DNA from: Labilibaculum sp.
Lineage (GTDB): Bacteria; Bacteroidota; Bacteroidia; Bacteroidales; Marinifilaceae
NCBI GenBank assembly: GCA_016342745.1
Contig: JAEINT010000016.1
Span: forward strand, 94,480-158,479
Direction of reading: 5' to 3'
Length of the DNA stretch: 64,000 bases
The notes under the pieces: generated by a model
Database searches by the model: none
Seen by the model: only the letters and a program-made list of their open reading frames with translations
Told to the model about the DNA's origin: nothing
In this document: positions 51,458 to 59,870 of the stretch, piece after piece
Layout of the letters: each line of letters opens with the position of its first letter
How positions within the stretch are numbered: position 1 is the stretch's first letter
Program-made: the position numbers and the translations under genes

Positions 51458-51790
51458 ATGAAAATTGCAGTACCAGTAAAAGAAGGTGTATTAGATGCAC
51501 ATTTTGGACATTGTAGCCATTTTGCATTAATGGAAGTTGAGAATCAGTCAATTGTTGCGGAAGAATTAATTGCAGCACCACCACATGAACCAGGTAAATT
51601 ACCTCCGTTTTTGGCGAATTTAGGTGTTACTGATGTACTTGCTGGTGGAATGGGTGGAAGAGCCATTCAGATTTTTAACAGCAACAATGTTAACGTATTT
51701 GTTGGTGCTCCGACTTTGGAGGCAAAGCAATTGGTAGAAGGATTTTTGAATAAGAGTATCAGTTTTACTGCAAACTGTTGTGATCACTAG
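51458..51790 (+). CDS. NifB/NifX-family Fe-Mo cluster-binding-like protein, copy 2
   Basis: A 110-aa NifX/ORP-type domain. It begins MKIAVPVKEGVLDAHFGHCS with the family's HFGHC motif (His and Cys near residues 15-19). The core VLAGGMGGRAIQIFNSNNVNV follows, and it ends with an unusual Cys-Cys-Asp-His tail (TANCCDH) that could add metal ligands. It is a closer match to the MinD-ferredoxin-associated NifX group than copy 1. It starts the second half of the cluster, just after the internal hairpin; the DUF89 gene follows with a 1-nt gap. Confidence 0.9.
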   Translation: MKIAVPVKEGVLDAHFGHCSHFALMEVENQSIVAEELIAAPPHEPGKLPPFLANLGVTDVLAGGMGGRAIQIFNSNNVNVFVGAPTLEAKQLVEGFLNKSISFTANCCDH

Positions 51791-51791
51791 T

Positions 51792-52652
51792 ATGAATACT
51801 GAATGTTTGGTTTGTCAAGCAAAAACGGTAAAACAGATTGTGGGGAAATTTAAACCTGAGCCAAGGCAGGCAAAGGAATTTTTCACAAAAGCAGATTATA
51901 TTATCACCAATAGTAGATCCTTATCAGCACCTTATATTTCTTTGCTCTTGCATCGTTTAGCAAAAAAAACCTTTGCAACAGAAAACTTATATGCTGATGA
52001 AAAGAAAGAAGCAAACGAATTGCTTTATTCGCAGTATAAAAATTGGCAAACGTTAGTAAATGAGGCCAAGGATCCATTGCATTTAGCTGCAAAATTAGCC
52101 GTAATAGGAAATATTATTGACTATGGAGCGCACTCTGTTCCTGATGATATTCTTGCTGAAATTGAAACGCTTCTAAAGAAAGAGTTTGCGACAGATGATC
52201 GATGCAAAATGTTCGATGCAATAAATAAGGCAAAAAGTGTTTTGTATTTAGGCGATAATGCAGGAGAAATTGTATTCGATAAGTTATTTATTGAAAGTTT
52301 AAAACATCCAAATTTAACATTTGTTGTTCGTGACGAACCTATTATTAATGATGTGACTCTTCAAGATGCTAATTCGATAGAATTACAGGATGTTTGTACG
52401 GTCATATCTAACGGACATGATGCTCCATCTACATTACTTGAGAATTGTTCTGAAAACCTACAATCCTTATTTGAGAGTGCTGATGTCGTGATTTCTAAAG
52501 GCCAAGGAAATTTTGAAGGTTTACTAAATGAGAAAAGAGAGAATCTATTCTTTCTTTTAATGGCTAAATGTGATTTAATGGCTAATAAACTTGGTGTAAA
52601 AAAGAGAGACTTGGTTATTACTGAAAATAAGAGAGGAAACTATGGCTTATAA
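51792..52652 (+). CDS. DUF89 (ARMT1-like, damage-control phosphatase fold) protein
   Basis: A 286-aa member of the DUF89 family. The N-terminal CLVCQAKT pair of cysteines is typical of the prokaryotic subgroup. The metal-site motif LGDNAGEIVFDKLFIESL (near residue 152) and the C-terminal SKGQGNFEGL are intact. DUF89 proteins are metal-dependent phosphatases acting on damaged sugar phosphates; this subgroup sits in MinD-ferredoxin clusters, with unknown substrate. I start at ATG 51792, one base after the preceding stop, rather than GTG 51780. Its end overlaps the next gene by 11 nt. Confidence 0.87.
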   Translation: MNTECLVCQAKTVKQIVGKFKPEPRQAKEFFTKADYIITNSRSLSAPYISLLLHRLAKKTFATENLYADEKKEANELLYSQYKNWQTLVNEAKDPLHLAAKLAVIGNIIDYGAHSVPDDILAEIETLLKKEFATDDRCKMFDAINKAKSVLYLGDNAGEIVFDKLFIESLKHPNLTFVVRDEPIINDVTLQDANSIELQDVCTVISNGHDAPSTLLENCSENLQSLFESADVVISKGQGNFEGLLNEKRENLFFLLMAKCDLMANKLGVKKRDLVITENKRGNYGL

Positions 52653-53517
52653 AGTTGCTATTGTTAGTGGCAAAGGAGGAACAGGTAAAACAACTGTTGC
52701 TGTTAATTTGTTTTCTGCAATTGACGAAAAATGGACAAAGAATGTTCAATTAGTAGATTGTGATGTAGAAGAGCCTAATGATTTACTATTTTTTAGAAAT
52801 ACGAATGTTGAAAGTCATGAGGTCGTTAATCAGCCTGTTCCTGAAATTAATACAGAGAAATGTACTTTTTGTAAAAAGTGTGAAGAGTACTGTGAATTTA
52901 ATGCAATTTCAATAATTCCCTCGGTGAATTATGCTGTTGTTGATCCGAACTTGTGCCATTCGTGTGGCGCGTGTCTTCATGCATGTAAATTTGATGCAAT
53001 TGCAGAAGTAGATCATACTATTGGAGAGATAACACATTATCAAACAGAGAATGGAGCTAGATTAGTTGAGGGAAGTTTGCGTATTGGCTCACCAATGCAA
53101 ACACGAATTATAAAAGATTTAAAATCAAGTATTGGAATAGAAGAGGGAATTATCATTTTTGATGCGCCTCCAGGTACCAGTTGTCCTGTGGTTGAAACGG
53201 TTTCCGAAGCAGACTTTGTAATTCTTGTAACAGAACCAACACCTTTTGGCTTATATGATTTGCAATTAACCGTAGACTTGATGAAAGAAATGAAGAAACC
53301 TTTCGGGTTGGTTATCAACAAGGCCGGTTTAGGAGATTTAGAGGTTTACAAATATTTAAAAGAGGAGAATATAGAATTGCTTGCAGAGATTCCTTTTGAT
53401 AAAGAATATGCAGTGCAATATGCAAAAGGGCAGTTGCTTACAAATATTCCACCGCTAATTGAACAAGAATATTTAAAATTGGCAATTTACTTGAAAAACA
53501 GAATGAAAAATGATTGA
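52642..53517 (+). CDS. MinD-superfamily P-loop ATPase with inserted ferredoxin domain, copy 1
   Basis: A 291-aa ATPase of the Mrp/MinD class with the deviant Walker A SGKGGTGKTT (residues 9-18). Inserted after the first switch region is a two-[4Fe-4S] ferredoxin with Cys74, 77, 80, 84 and Cys105, 108, 111, 115. Walker B/switch IFDAPPGTSCP and the LVTEPTPFGLYDL segment follow. Such MinD-Fer proteins probably couple ATP hydrolysis to electron or cluster delivery. It overlaps DUF89 upstream and copy 2 downstream, so the three genes are translationally coupled. Confidence 0.92.
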   Translation: MAYKVAIVSGKGGTGKTTVAVNLFSAIDEKWTKNVQLVDCDVEEPNDLLFFRNTNVESHEVVNQPVPEINTEKCTFCKKCEEYCEFNAISIIPSVNYAVVDPNLCHSCGACLHACKFDAIAEVDHTIGEITHYQTENGARLVEGSLRIGSPMQTRIIKDLKSSIGIEEGIIIFDAPPGTSCPVVETVSEADFVILVTEPTPFGLYDLQLTVDLMKEMKKPFGLVINKAGLGDLEVYKYLKEENIELLAEIPFDKEYAVQYAKGQLLTNIPPLIEQEYLKLAIYLKNRMKND

Positions 53518-54397
53518 AATTACCATACTTAGCGGTAAAGGCGGAACAGGAAAAACGGGATTAACTGCAGCTTTAGCTTCGGTTGCTTCCAATACAGTAT
53601 TTGCTGATATTGATGTAGATGCTCCAGATCTTCATTTAATTTTACAACCGAAAATCAAGGAGACTCATGTTTTTCAAGGTGCTCGAATTGCAAGTATTGA
53701 TACCGAGATTTGTACAAATTGTGGGATATGTAAAGCCGAGTGTCGCTTTGGGGCAATTCATTATAAAACGCAAGGTGGATTAGAGATAAATCCATTTGAG
53801 TGCGAAGGTTGCAGACTTTGTGAGAGAATTTGTCCTGTTCAAGCGATCGATTCGGAGCACAGTATAAATAACCATTGGTTCGTTTCTGATACTCGCTTTG
53901 GTTCTCTTTTGCATGCGAAAATGGGTCCAGGAGAAGAGAATTCAGGTAAGCTGGTTTCGGTTGTTAGAATAAAAGCCAAAGAAAAGGCTCGAAGTATAAA
54001 TGCTGATTTTATTTTGAATGATGGACCTCCTGGAGTTGGCTGCGCTGCAATTGCATCGGTTACTGGTGCCGATAAAATAATTTTAATTACGGAGCCAAGT
54101 AAATCGGGTTTTCATGATGCAATACGATTAATGGAACTGGTAAAGAGTTTTTCTGTTCCAATGTATGCGGTTATCAATAAGCACGATATTAACCCTGAAA
54201 TAACAGGACAAATGGAACGCTTCTTCACTATTCAAGGAGTTGAAGTAATTGGTAAAATACCTTTCAGCGAATGCATGGTAGAATCTATTGTAGTAAAGAA
54301 AACAATTGTTGAATTTGATCCTAAATCTAAAATTTCAGAAACAATTCGAGAAATTTGGCACAATGTTACAGAGCCAGTAATTGAAGAAAAGAAATGA
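53510..54397 (+). CDS. MinD-superfamily P-loop ATPase with inserted ferredoxin domain, copy 2
   Basis: A 295-aa paralogue of the preceding ATPase. Walker A is SGKGGTGKTG (residues 8-17). The ferredoxin insert carries Cys68, 71, 74, 78 and Cys98, 101, 104, 108, so both cubane clusters should form. Switch/Walker B is LNDGPPGVGCAAIASVTGAD, followed by LITEPSKSGFHDAIRL. The two copies probably form a heterodimer, as adjacent MinD-Fer genes always occur in pairs in ORP-type loci (family knowledge). Overlap with copy 1 is 8 nt and with the thioesterase 4 nt (ATGA). Confidence 0.92.
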   Translation: MIEITILSGKGGTGKTGLTAALASVASNTVFADIDVDAPDLHLILQPKIKETHVFQGARIASIDTEICTNCGICKAECRFGAIHYKTQGGLEINPFECEGCRLCERICPVQAIDSEHSINNHWFVSDTRFGSLLHAKMGPGEENSGKLVSVVRIKAKEKARSINADFILNDGPPGVGCAAIASVTGADKIILITEPSKSGFHDAIRLMELVKSFSVPMYAVINKHDINPEITGQMERFFTIQGVEVIGKIPFSECMVESIVVKKTIVEFDPKSKISETIREIWHNVTEPVIEEKK

Positions 54398-54810
54398 TAT
54401 CAGGCGAATATAAAATAAGACCACGTTACGACGAGGTTGATCAAATGGGATATGTGTATCACGGTAATTACGTGAGCTATTGTCATCAAGCGAGAACAGA
54501 ATTACTGCGTAATTTTGGTGTTAATGATAAAGTTTTGGAAGATAATGGGATTATGATGCCCGTAATTGAGATGAACTTGAAATATTTAAAGCCTTCAGGC
54601 TACGATAATGAGCTAACGATTAGGACATGTATTAAAAAGTTACCTACTACTCGTTTTTATATTGAGTTTGTTTTTGAAAATGACAAAGGAGAAAAAGTGT
54701 GCAAAGCCGATTCAACTGTTGTATTTGTAGATAAGGATAGTAGAAAGCCTCAACGTACTCCAGAATTGATTATAAATGCTTTACAAGCAGAGTTTGAAAT
54801 GGTAAGCTAA
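54394..54810 (+). CDS. Hotdog-fold acyl-CoA thioesterase (YbgC/4-hydroxybenzoyl-CoA type)
   Basis: A 138-aa hotdog thioesterase. The active-site motif is RYDEVDQMGYVYHGNYVSYC with the catalytic Asp at about residue 15 (D-x-M-G-x-V-x-x-x-x-Y), followed by the long helix ARTELLRNFG and strands through STVVFVDKDSRKPQRTP. It hydrolyses acyl-CoA thioesters; such genes are often found alone. It overlaps the second MinD-Fer gene by ATGA, so it is translated with that cluster, although a mechanistic link to metal-cluster proteins is not obvious. Confidence 0.9.
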   Translation: MISGEYKIRPRYDEVDQMGYVYHGNYVSYCHQARTELLRNFGVNDKVLEDNGIMMPVIEMNLKYLKPSGYDNELTIRTCIKKLPTTRFYIEFVFENDKGEKVCKADSTVVFVDKDSRKPQRTPELIINALQAEFEMVS

Positions 54811-54848
54811 TTAAATTGAACTTTTACGATTAGATTTCAAATATGAAA

Positions 54849-54885
54849 AAAACCGGACGATTAGCTTTTGCTTACGTCCGGTTTT
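54849..54885. terminator. Bidirectional terminator after the MinD-Fer cluster
   Basis: AAAACCGGACG (54849-54859) pairs with CGTCCGGTTTT (54875-54885), with A-run and T-rich flanks and a small inner AGC/GCT hairpin. It serves the thioesterase gene and the convergent sulP gene. Confidence 0.92.
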
Positions 54886-54889
54886 CCTT

Positions 54890-56521
54890 TTACTTTAAAA
54901 ATGCTTTTGCTGATTGAAGAGCGTCATCAAAATTATCGAAAATATCTTTTTGTGATATGAAATCGGCAATTTCGCTACGATTAATTTCTTGCAAAACTTC
55001 TTTGTTCACTCCAGATAAAATCACCTTTGTCTTTCTTTTTTCCATGCTTTTAATGATTTCGGTGAAGTTGTGAATTCCAGTTCCATCGATAAATGGTACG
55101 TGGCGCATTCGAATGATCAGTACAGCAGTTGAACCTTTAAGATTTCGCAATGTTTCCTGGTAACGCTTTGCAGCAGCAAAAAAGAACGGCCCACTAATTT
55201 CATATATTTCAATCTCCTTTGGAAGTTGATTGTAATTCTGAATTTCATCGGATTCGAATTCTGGTTGAAATACACCATTAATTTTCGACATACGATACAT
55301 GAAAATTAAGGCTGCCAAAACAATTCCCATTTCAATGGCTACAGTTAAATCTACCAATACCGTTAGAAAGAAAGTGGTAAGCAATACAATGATATCAAAT
55401 CTTGATCCTTTAAGTATTGAACGGAAAGATCGCCACTCACTCATGTTGTAGGATACTACAATTAAGATACCCGCAAGACAAGACATCGGAATTAATTTTG
55501 CCCACTGTCCGAAAATCAACATGATTAGAAGTAAAGTTAACGCGTGAATGATACCTGCAATTGGTGTTCTTCCGCCATTTTTTACATTGGTAGCTGTTCT
55601 TGCAATGGCGCCTGTTGCAGGAATACCGCCGAATATTGGTGAAAATAGATTTGCAACTCCCTGAGCTATTAATTCGGTGTTCGAACGATGATTTCCACCA
55701 ATCATACCATCGGCAACAACAGCAGATAATAAAGATTCAATTGCACCTAAAATAGCAATGGTAATGGCAGGTTGAAAATAATTTGGAAGTTGAGACCAAT
55801 CGAGGCTAGGCATATCAAAGCTAATTGAATTAGGAATGCTTCCATAAACAGATTCAATCGTATCTACTGGCATATCAAATACCTGTACTATTGCTGTCAT
55901 TGCGATAATTGCAATAAATGAACCGGGTATTTTAGGAATGATTTTACCAGCGAATAAGGTAAGTAGAATTGTACCTGCGCTAATCGCAACAGAATACAGG
56001 TTAATACTCGATAAATTTGAAAAATAGCAAACCCATTTAGCAATAAACTCTGAAGGGATTTCGTCTATTTGCAAGCCAAATGCAGCTTTCATTTGAGTAG
56101 AGAAAATCACTAAAGCAATACCTGAAGTGAAACCAACAATTAAGGGGTGAGGAATAAATTTTAAAACAGCACCCAGTCGCAAAAGACCAAATAGGATTAG
56201 AATAATTCCGGCTAAAAATGTCGAAATCATTAAGCCATCTACTCCATATTGGCTAACAATACCGTAAACGATAACAATGAAAGCACCAGTTGGACCTCCA
56301 ATTTGAACGCGACTTCCTCCCAAAAGGGAAATTATAAATCCAGCTACAATCGCTGTTATTAAACCTTTTTCTGGTGAAACACCCGAAGCAACAGCAAAAG
56401 CAATAGCCAATGGCAGTGCCACAATACCTACAATTATTCCTGCAAATAAATCTTTTTGAAAAGATTGAGCATTATAACCCTTGAGAACAGAGAATAATTT
56501 AGGTCTAAAAATAGACTTCAT
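54890..56521 (-). CDS. SulP family inorganic anion transporter with STAS domain
   Basis: A 543-aa SLC26/SulP transporter. The membrane domain (about residues 10-420, about 14 helices) shows AGIIVGIVALPLAIAFAVAS, GGSRVQIGGPTGAFIVIVYG, and NLFSPIFGGIPATGAIARTA. A cytoplasmic STAS domain (about 440-540) includes VLIIRMRHVPFIDGTGIHNF. It imports sulfate, bicarbonate or related anions; which one cannot be told. Monocistronic and convergent with the cluster at 50-54.8 kb. Confidence 0.94.
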   Translation of the reverse strand: MKSIFRPKLFSVLKGYNAQSFQKDLFAGIIVGIVALPLAIAFAVASGVSPEKGLITAIVAGFIISLLGGSRVQIGGPTGAFIVIVYGIVSQYGVDGLMISTFLAGIILILFGLLRLGAVLKFIPHPLIVGFTSGIALVIFSTQMKAAFGLQIDEIPSEFIAKWVCYFSNLSSINLYSVAISAGTILLTLFAGKIIPKIPGSFIAIIAMTAIVQVFDMPVDTIESVYGSIPNSISFDMPSLDWSQLPNYFQPAITIAILGAIESLLSAVVADGMIGGNHRSNTELIAQGVANLFSPIFGGIPATGAIARTATNVKNGGRTPIAGIIHALTLLLIMLIFGQWAKLIPMSCLAGILIVVSYNMSEWRSFRSILKGSRFDIIVLLTTFFLTVLVDLTVAIEMGIVLAALIFMYRMSKINGVFQPEFESDEIQNYNQLPKEIEIYEISGPFFFAAAKRYQETLRNLKGSTAVLIIRMRHVPFIDGTGIHNFTEIIKSMEKRKTKVILSGVNKEVLQEINRSEIADFISQKDIFDNFDDALQSAKAFLK

Positions 56522-56548
56522 TTCTTAAGTTTTGTTTGATTGAGCCTG

Positions 56549-56556
56549 CAAAAGTA
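56549..56556 (-). promoter_or_regulatory. -7 box of the sulP gene
   Basis: CAAAAGTA on plus reads TACTTTTG on minus, matching TAnnTTTG, 28 nt upstream of the sulP ATG. Confidence 0.5.
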
Positions 56557-56694
56557 ATGCATATTGGCTCTCGTTATCCTCAATACTTGCTATATTTTTA
56601 AAAAAGTGAAAAATTTATCAAAATGAAATATAAGATGATTGAAATATGTATTGTTTACTAGTTGATTTCTTTTGTCATATTTGCTCTAAGTGAA

Positions 56695-56723
56695 TTGTAC
56701 TGCCCAAATTAATTGTATTTTTG
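56695..56723 (+). promoter_or_regulatory. Promoter of the ThrE-type exporter gene
   Basis: TTG (56695-56697), an 18-nt spacer and TATTTTTG (56716-56723) form a plausible -33/-7 pair. The ATG follows at 56764. Confidence 0.55.
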
Positions 56724-56763
56724 TTCGATTTTTCGAAACAAAAGATTGGTTAAAAACTAGAAA

Positions 56764-57996
56764 ATGCAAATTCCAGAGAAATACAAATTTATAGTGCAGT
56801 TGGGCAAAGCACTACATACCTATGGTGTTCCTTCTTATAAATCTCAAATTTATTTAACTGAGATTGCAGAGAAGAAAGGGATTAAAGGCAGTTTTATGGA
56901 TACACCCACCTGGATAAACTACGTATTTTACGAGGAGGATGAGCAAACCTATAATTATGTAGAGTGTGTGCACCCAGGCGATTTAAATTTAGGTGCACTT
57001 TCTCGAATTGTGGAAATAACCAACGGTGTAATATCAAATGCGATTAGTTTTGAACAAGCTAAGGTTGAAATTGAAAGATTGAAGACAGCACCTTTGAGTT
57101 ATGGTAAAATATTGGAATCACTTGCTTTCATTTTATCGGCAGGTGCTTTTAGTATGATATTAGATACCAGTTGGGCTTCTGCTATAACTGCATCTTTTAT
57201 AGGTGCGATTATTTATGGGATTACAATTTTAGCTCAAAAATCGGGATATATTCGTAGTGCATTAGAGTCGCTAGTTGCTTTTGTAGCAACGGTAATTACA
57301 GGTTTGTTGTCTTTGCATTTTGAGCAAATCAATATTTCCATGACCATTTTGGCCTCAATCATTGTATTTATTCCAGGTTTATCGATTACAACAGCTTTGG
57401 AAGAAATTACTTCAAGGAGTTTGGTATCAGGAACGGCAAAGTTGTTTGATGCGCTGGTGTCTCTTTTTAAGCAATTTTTTGGAGTTGTATTGGGCTTAGC
57501 TATTTTGCCTTTGTTTATAGATTTACAGCCGAATCATGTGGTAAATGATGTTCCTGAATGGCTTGATTATTTTGCGATTATTACTTTGGCTCTTAGTCTT
57601 GGAATTGTATTTAAGGTTCGATCAAGAGATATAATATATTGTGTAATTGCTGGATTTGTAAGTTTTTATACGACCACATTGTTTGATTTTGCCGGTATAT
57701 TGGTGAGTATTTTTATTGGAACAATAGTGGCTGTAAGTATCAGTAAGCTATTTAGCAAAATTACACGTTCGCCTCAATTGGTATTTTTGGTTCCTGGAAT
57801 CATAATGCTTGTTCCGGGTAGCAAAGCATTTATAGGTTTAAGCAGTGTTTTTCTTGGTGCTGGAGGAGTACAGAGCAACATGGGAACGCAAGTGCTATAT
57901 ATATTTATGGGAATAATTGGTGGGTTAATTTTCTCAGGAAGTTTTATTGATAGTCATAATAAGAGGCCATCTACTAAAATTGCTAGTCAGAAATAA
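56764..57996 (+). CDS. Threonine/serine exporter family protein (ThrE-like fusion)
   Basis: A 410-aa protein combining the two ThrE-family halves, DUF1212-like and DUF3815-like. The cytoplasmic start LGKALHTYGVPSYKSQIYLT and the MDTPTWINYVFY segment are typical. About ten membrane helices follow, with the conserved FIPGLSITTALEEITSRSLV and SGTAKLFDAL near the middle, and FLVPGIIMLVPGSKAFIGLS in the second half. Members export threonine or serine in Corynebacterium; here the substrate may be an amino acid or dicarboxylate. Monocistronic with a strong terminator. Confidence 0.88.
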   Translation: MQIPEKYKFIVQLGKALHTYGVPSYKSQIYLTEIAEKKGIKGSFMDTPTWINYVFYEEDEQTYNYVECVHPGDLNLGALSRIVEITNGVISNAISFEQAKVEIERLKTAPLSYGKILESLAFILSAGAFSMILDTSWASAITASFIGAIIYGITILAQKSGYIRSALESLVAFVATVITGLLSLHFEQINISMTILASIIVFIPGLSITTALEEITSRSLVSGTAKLFDALVSLFKQFFGVVLGLAILPLFIDLQPNHVVNDVPEWLDYFAIITLALSLGIVFKVRSRDIIYCVIAGFVSFYTTTLFDFAGILVSIFIGTIVAVSISKLFSKITRSPQLVFLVPGIIMLVPGSKAFIGLSSVFLGAGGVQSNMGTQVLYIFMGIIGGLIFSGSFIDSHNKRPSTKIASQK

Positions 57997-58010
57997 GGAT
58001 ATATAAATTC

Positions 58011-58049
58011 AAAAAAAAAGGGACGTAAATCATCATTTACGTCCCTTTT
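58011..58049. terminator. Bidirectional terminator
   Basis: GGGACGTAAAT (58020-58030) pairs with ATTTACGTCCC (58035-58045) around CATC, with the stem extended by A/T pairs and flanked by A- and T-runs. It sits between the exporter gene and the convergent TPR-LuxR gene. Confidence 0.94.
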
Positions 58050-58054
58050 CATTT

Positions 58055-59692
58055 TTACCCTAATTGTTCAAGATGTTTAAACAAGTTATCAGCTCTAGCA
58101 AGTCCCATTTTCTTTCTTAAACGATAACGCAACGTGTGAACACTTTCATTCGATATACCCATTAATTTGGAAATGTCTTTGCTCGAAAAATTCAATCGAA
58201 CCAAAGCACACAATCTTAGATCTCCTGCGGTAAGCTTTGGGTAAGTACTGTTAATCTTCTTAAAAAAAGCTTGATTTACAGATACAAAACGAGCTTCGAA
58301 TTGCTTCCAGTTTTGTGCATTGCTAACCGAAATTGATTTAAATAGTTTGTTTACTTCAGATTCAGTTGGAGGAACAGGATTATTTGTTAAACTGGTCTTC
58401 AATTGTTTTAATAGCTCATCTTTTTCAATAAGTTGAAGAGCAGATATTGCTAATTCTTTATTTTTGAGTTCAAGCAATTCTCTATTCTTTCTATTTTCTA
58501 ACTCCCGTTTTTCTCTCGCTATTTTTTGTTGTGTTTGATGTCTGCTTTTTAAATATCGAACGTAAAATATTACCGCAATAAGGATGAAAATGATCGTACC
58601 AATCAGCAATAGTTTTTGTAAAAACCAAATGCGATCCTCTTGTTCTAGTTGAGCCAAACGTTGTTCTTGTATTAATTCATTTTGAGCTTCTTTAACCTTT
58701 CTAAATTCATCATTTATTTCAAATAAGGCTTTGTTGTTTTCACTTCTGCTGTCAAATAATTGTTCATTTAAGCGCTTGGCTTCCAGTAAATATTGGTGCG
58801 CATTTTTATAATTCCCTATGTTTATATAAAGCTCCGATAAATGCTCATACACTCTTGGGATGTAATTCATGTGACTTTTATAATTCTTACTTATTTCTAT
58901 AGATCTTTTATAGTAGCGTTCACTCTTATCGTATTGTCTTGTTTTTTTGTAGGCATCCCCTATAAATGAATAAAGCATTACCAGATAATCTGGTTGATTT
59001 TTTATAAACCATGGCTCAATGGAATGCATGCTTTCAAGAGCTTGAGTGTCATGATTTTGATTTAAGTGATAGTAGCTTTCTTCTGCTTGTAAGAACGGTT
59101 TATCTTGCTTAGAATCTCTTCCTGAGTAATGAATCATGAAGCAGCTATCTAGGTAAGCTTTTGATTTTAAAGGTTCATTCGTTTCTCTATAAAGTGTTGT
59201 AAGACCATAATAATTAGGGATTAGATTTTTTTTAGCTAATTCATTTTTTGCAATTAGTTGTTTCTTTATTTTTAAGGAAATTTGAAAATATTCAATTGCT
59301 TCTTCTTTTCTTTTGAAGGAGATGTATAGCCAAGCTAGGTCTTCTAAGGATCTAGCGGTAGTTTTTATGTCGTTCAATTCATCAGCTAATAAAAGAGCAT
59401 CCCAAAATTGCTGATAAGCTAAGGAATAGGATGCATGATTTGCATAAATGTTACCAAGCTTCGAAATGGTGTTTATTGCTTTTAAGGTATCACCATTAGC
59501 CATTTGTTTGGCGTATTGATTTTTTAATTCATACACTGTTTCTTCTGAGTATTTTTTGCTATACCGATTGTCTAAATTTAGAAAAACATCATCTGATTGT
59601 TTCGGATTCTGAATAGTAGTTACTGAGTCTTTTTGGCCGAAAAGGATGAATGGTTGAAGTAGAAACAGAAGGATGATTAGTCTATATGTCAT
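58055..59692 (-). CDS. TPR-containing membrane regulator with LuxR-type HTH
   Basis: A 545-aa protein with signal peptide (about 1-20, ending ILFGQ). Extracytoplasmic TPR repeats (about 50-320; TTARSLEDLAWLYISFKRKE, DKSERYYKRSIEISKN) are followed by a coiled segment, one membrane helix (about 351-372) and a long cytoplasmic coiled coil. A C-terminal LuxR/GerE-type helix-turn-helix ends the protein (LTAGDLRLCALVRLNFSSKD, ISKLMGISNESVHTLRYRLR). This sensor architecture is frequent in Bacteroidota. It is divergent from the GH2-GH117 pair and may control it (inference from position). Confidence 0.88.
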   Translation of the reverse strand: MTYRLIILLFLLQPFILFGQKDSVTTIQNPKQSDDVFLNLDNRYSKKYSEETVYELKNQYAKQMANGDTLKAINTISKLGNIYANHASYSLAYQQFWDALLLADELNDIKTTARSLEDLAWLYISFKRKEEAIEYFQISLKIKKQLIAKNELAKKNLIPNYYGLTTLYRETNEPLKSKAYLDSCFMIHYSGRDSKQDKPFLQAEESYYHLNQNHDTQALESMHSIEPWFIKNQPDYLVMLYSFIGDAYKKTRQYDKSERYYKRSIEISKNYKSHMNYIPRVYEHLSELYINIGNYKNAHQYLLEAKRLNEQLFDSRSENNKALFEINDEFRKVKEAQNELIQEQRLAQLEQEDRIWFLQKLLLIGTIIFILIAVIFYVRYLKSRHQTQQKIAREKRELENRKNRELLELKNKELAISALQLIEKDELLKQLKTSLTNNPVPPTESEVNKLFKSISVSNAQNWKQFEARFVSVNQAFFKKINSTYPKLTAGDLRLCALVRLNFSSKDISKLMGISNESVHTLRYRLRKKMGLARADNLFKHLEQLG

Positions 59693-59870
59693 TTCGAGTT
59701 GTTGTTAAGTCAGTGTAGTAGTGTATTGTCCATTTTTAAAGGTATAAATTTAAATGTAAAACTTTATTTGTTCAGTATTAAAAGCTTTTAAAATGGGCAT
59801 TGTTCAGTTTTTGTCCATGTAATTTTTGTGGTGTTGCACATCTATTGATGCATCTTCGGGTAATCGTAAT

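Noticed and set aside
50187..54397. Nitrogenase cofactor (nif) biosynthesis locus
   Set aside because: NifX-like domains are present, but no nifB radical-SAM, nifE/N or structural genes are in the window; MinD-Fer and DUF134 context fits ORP-type loci better.
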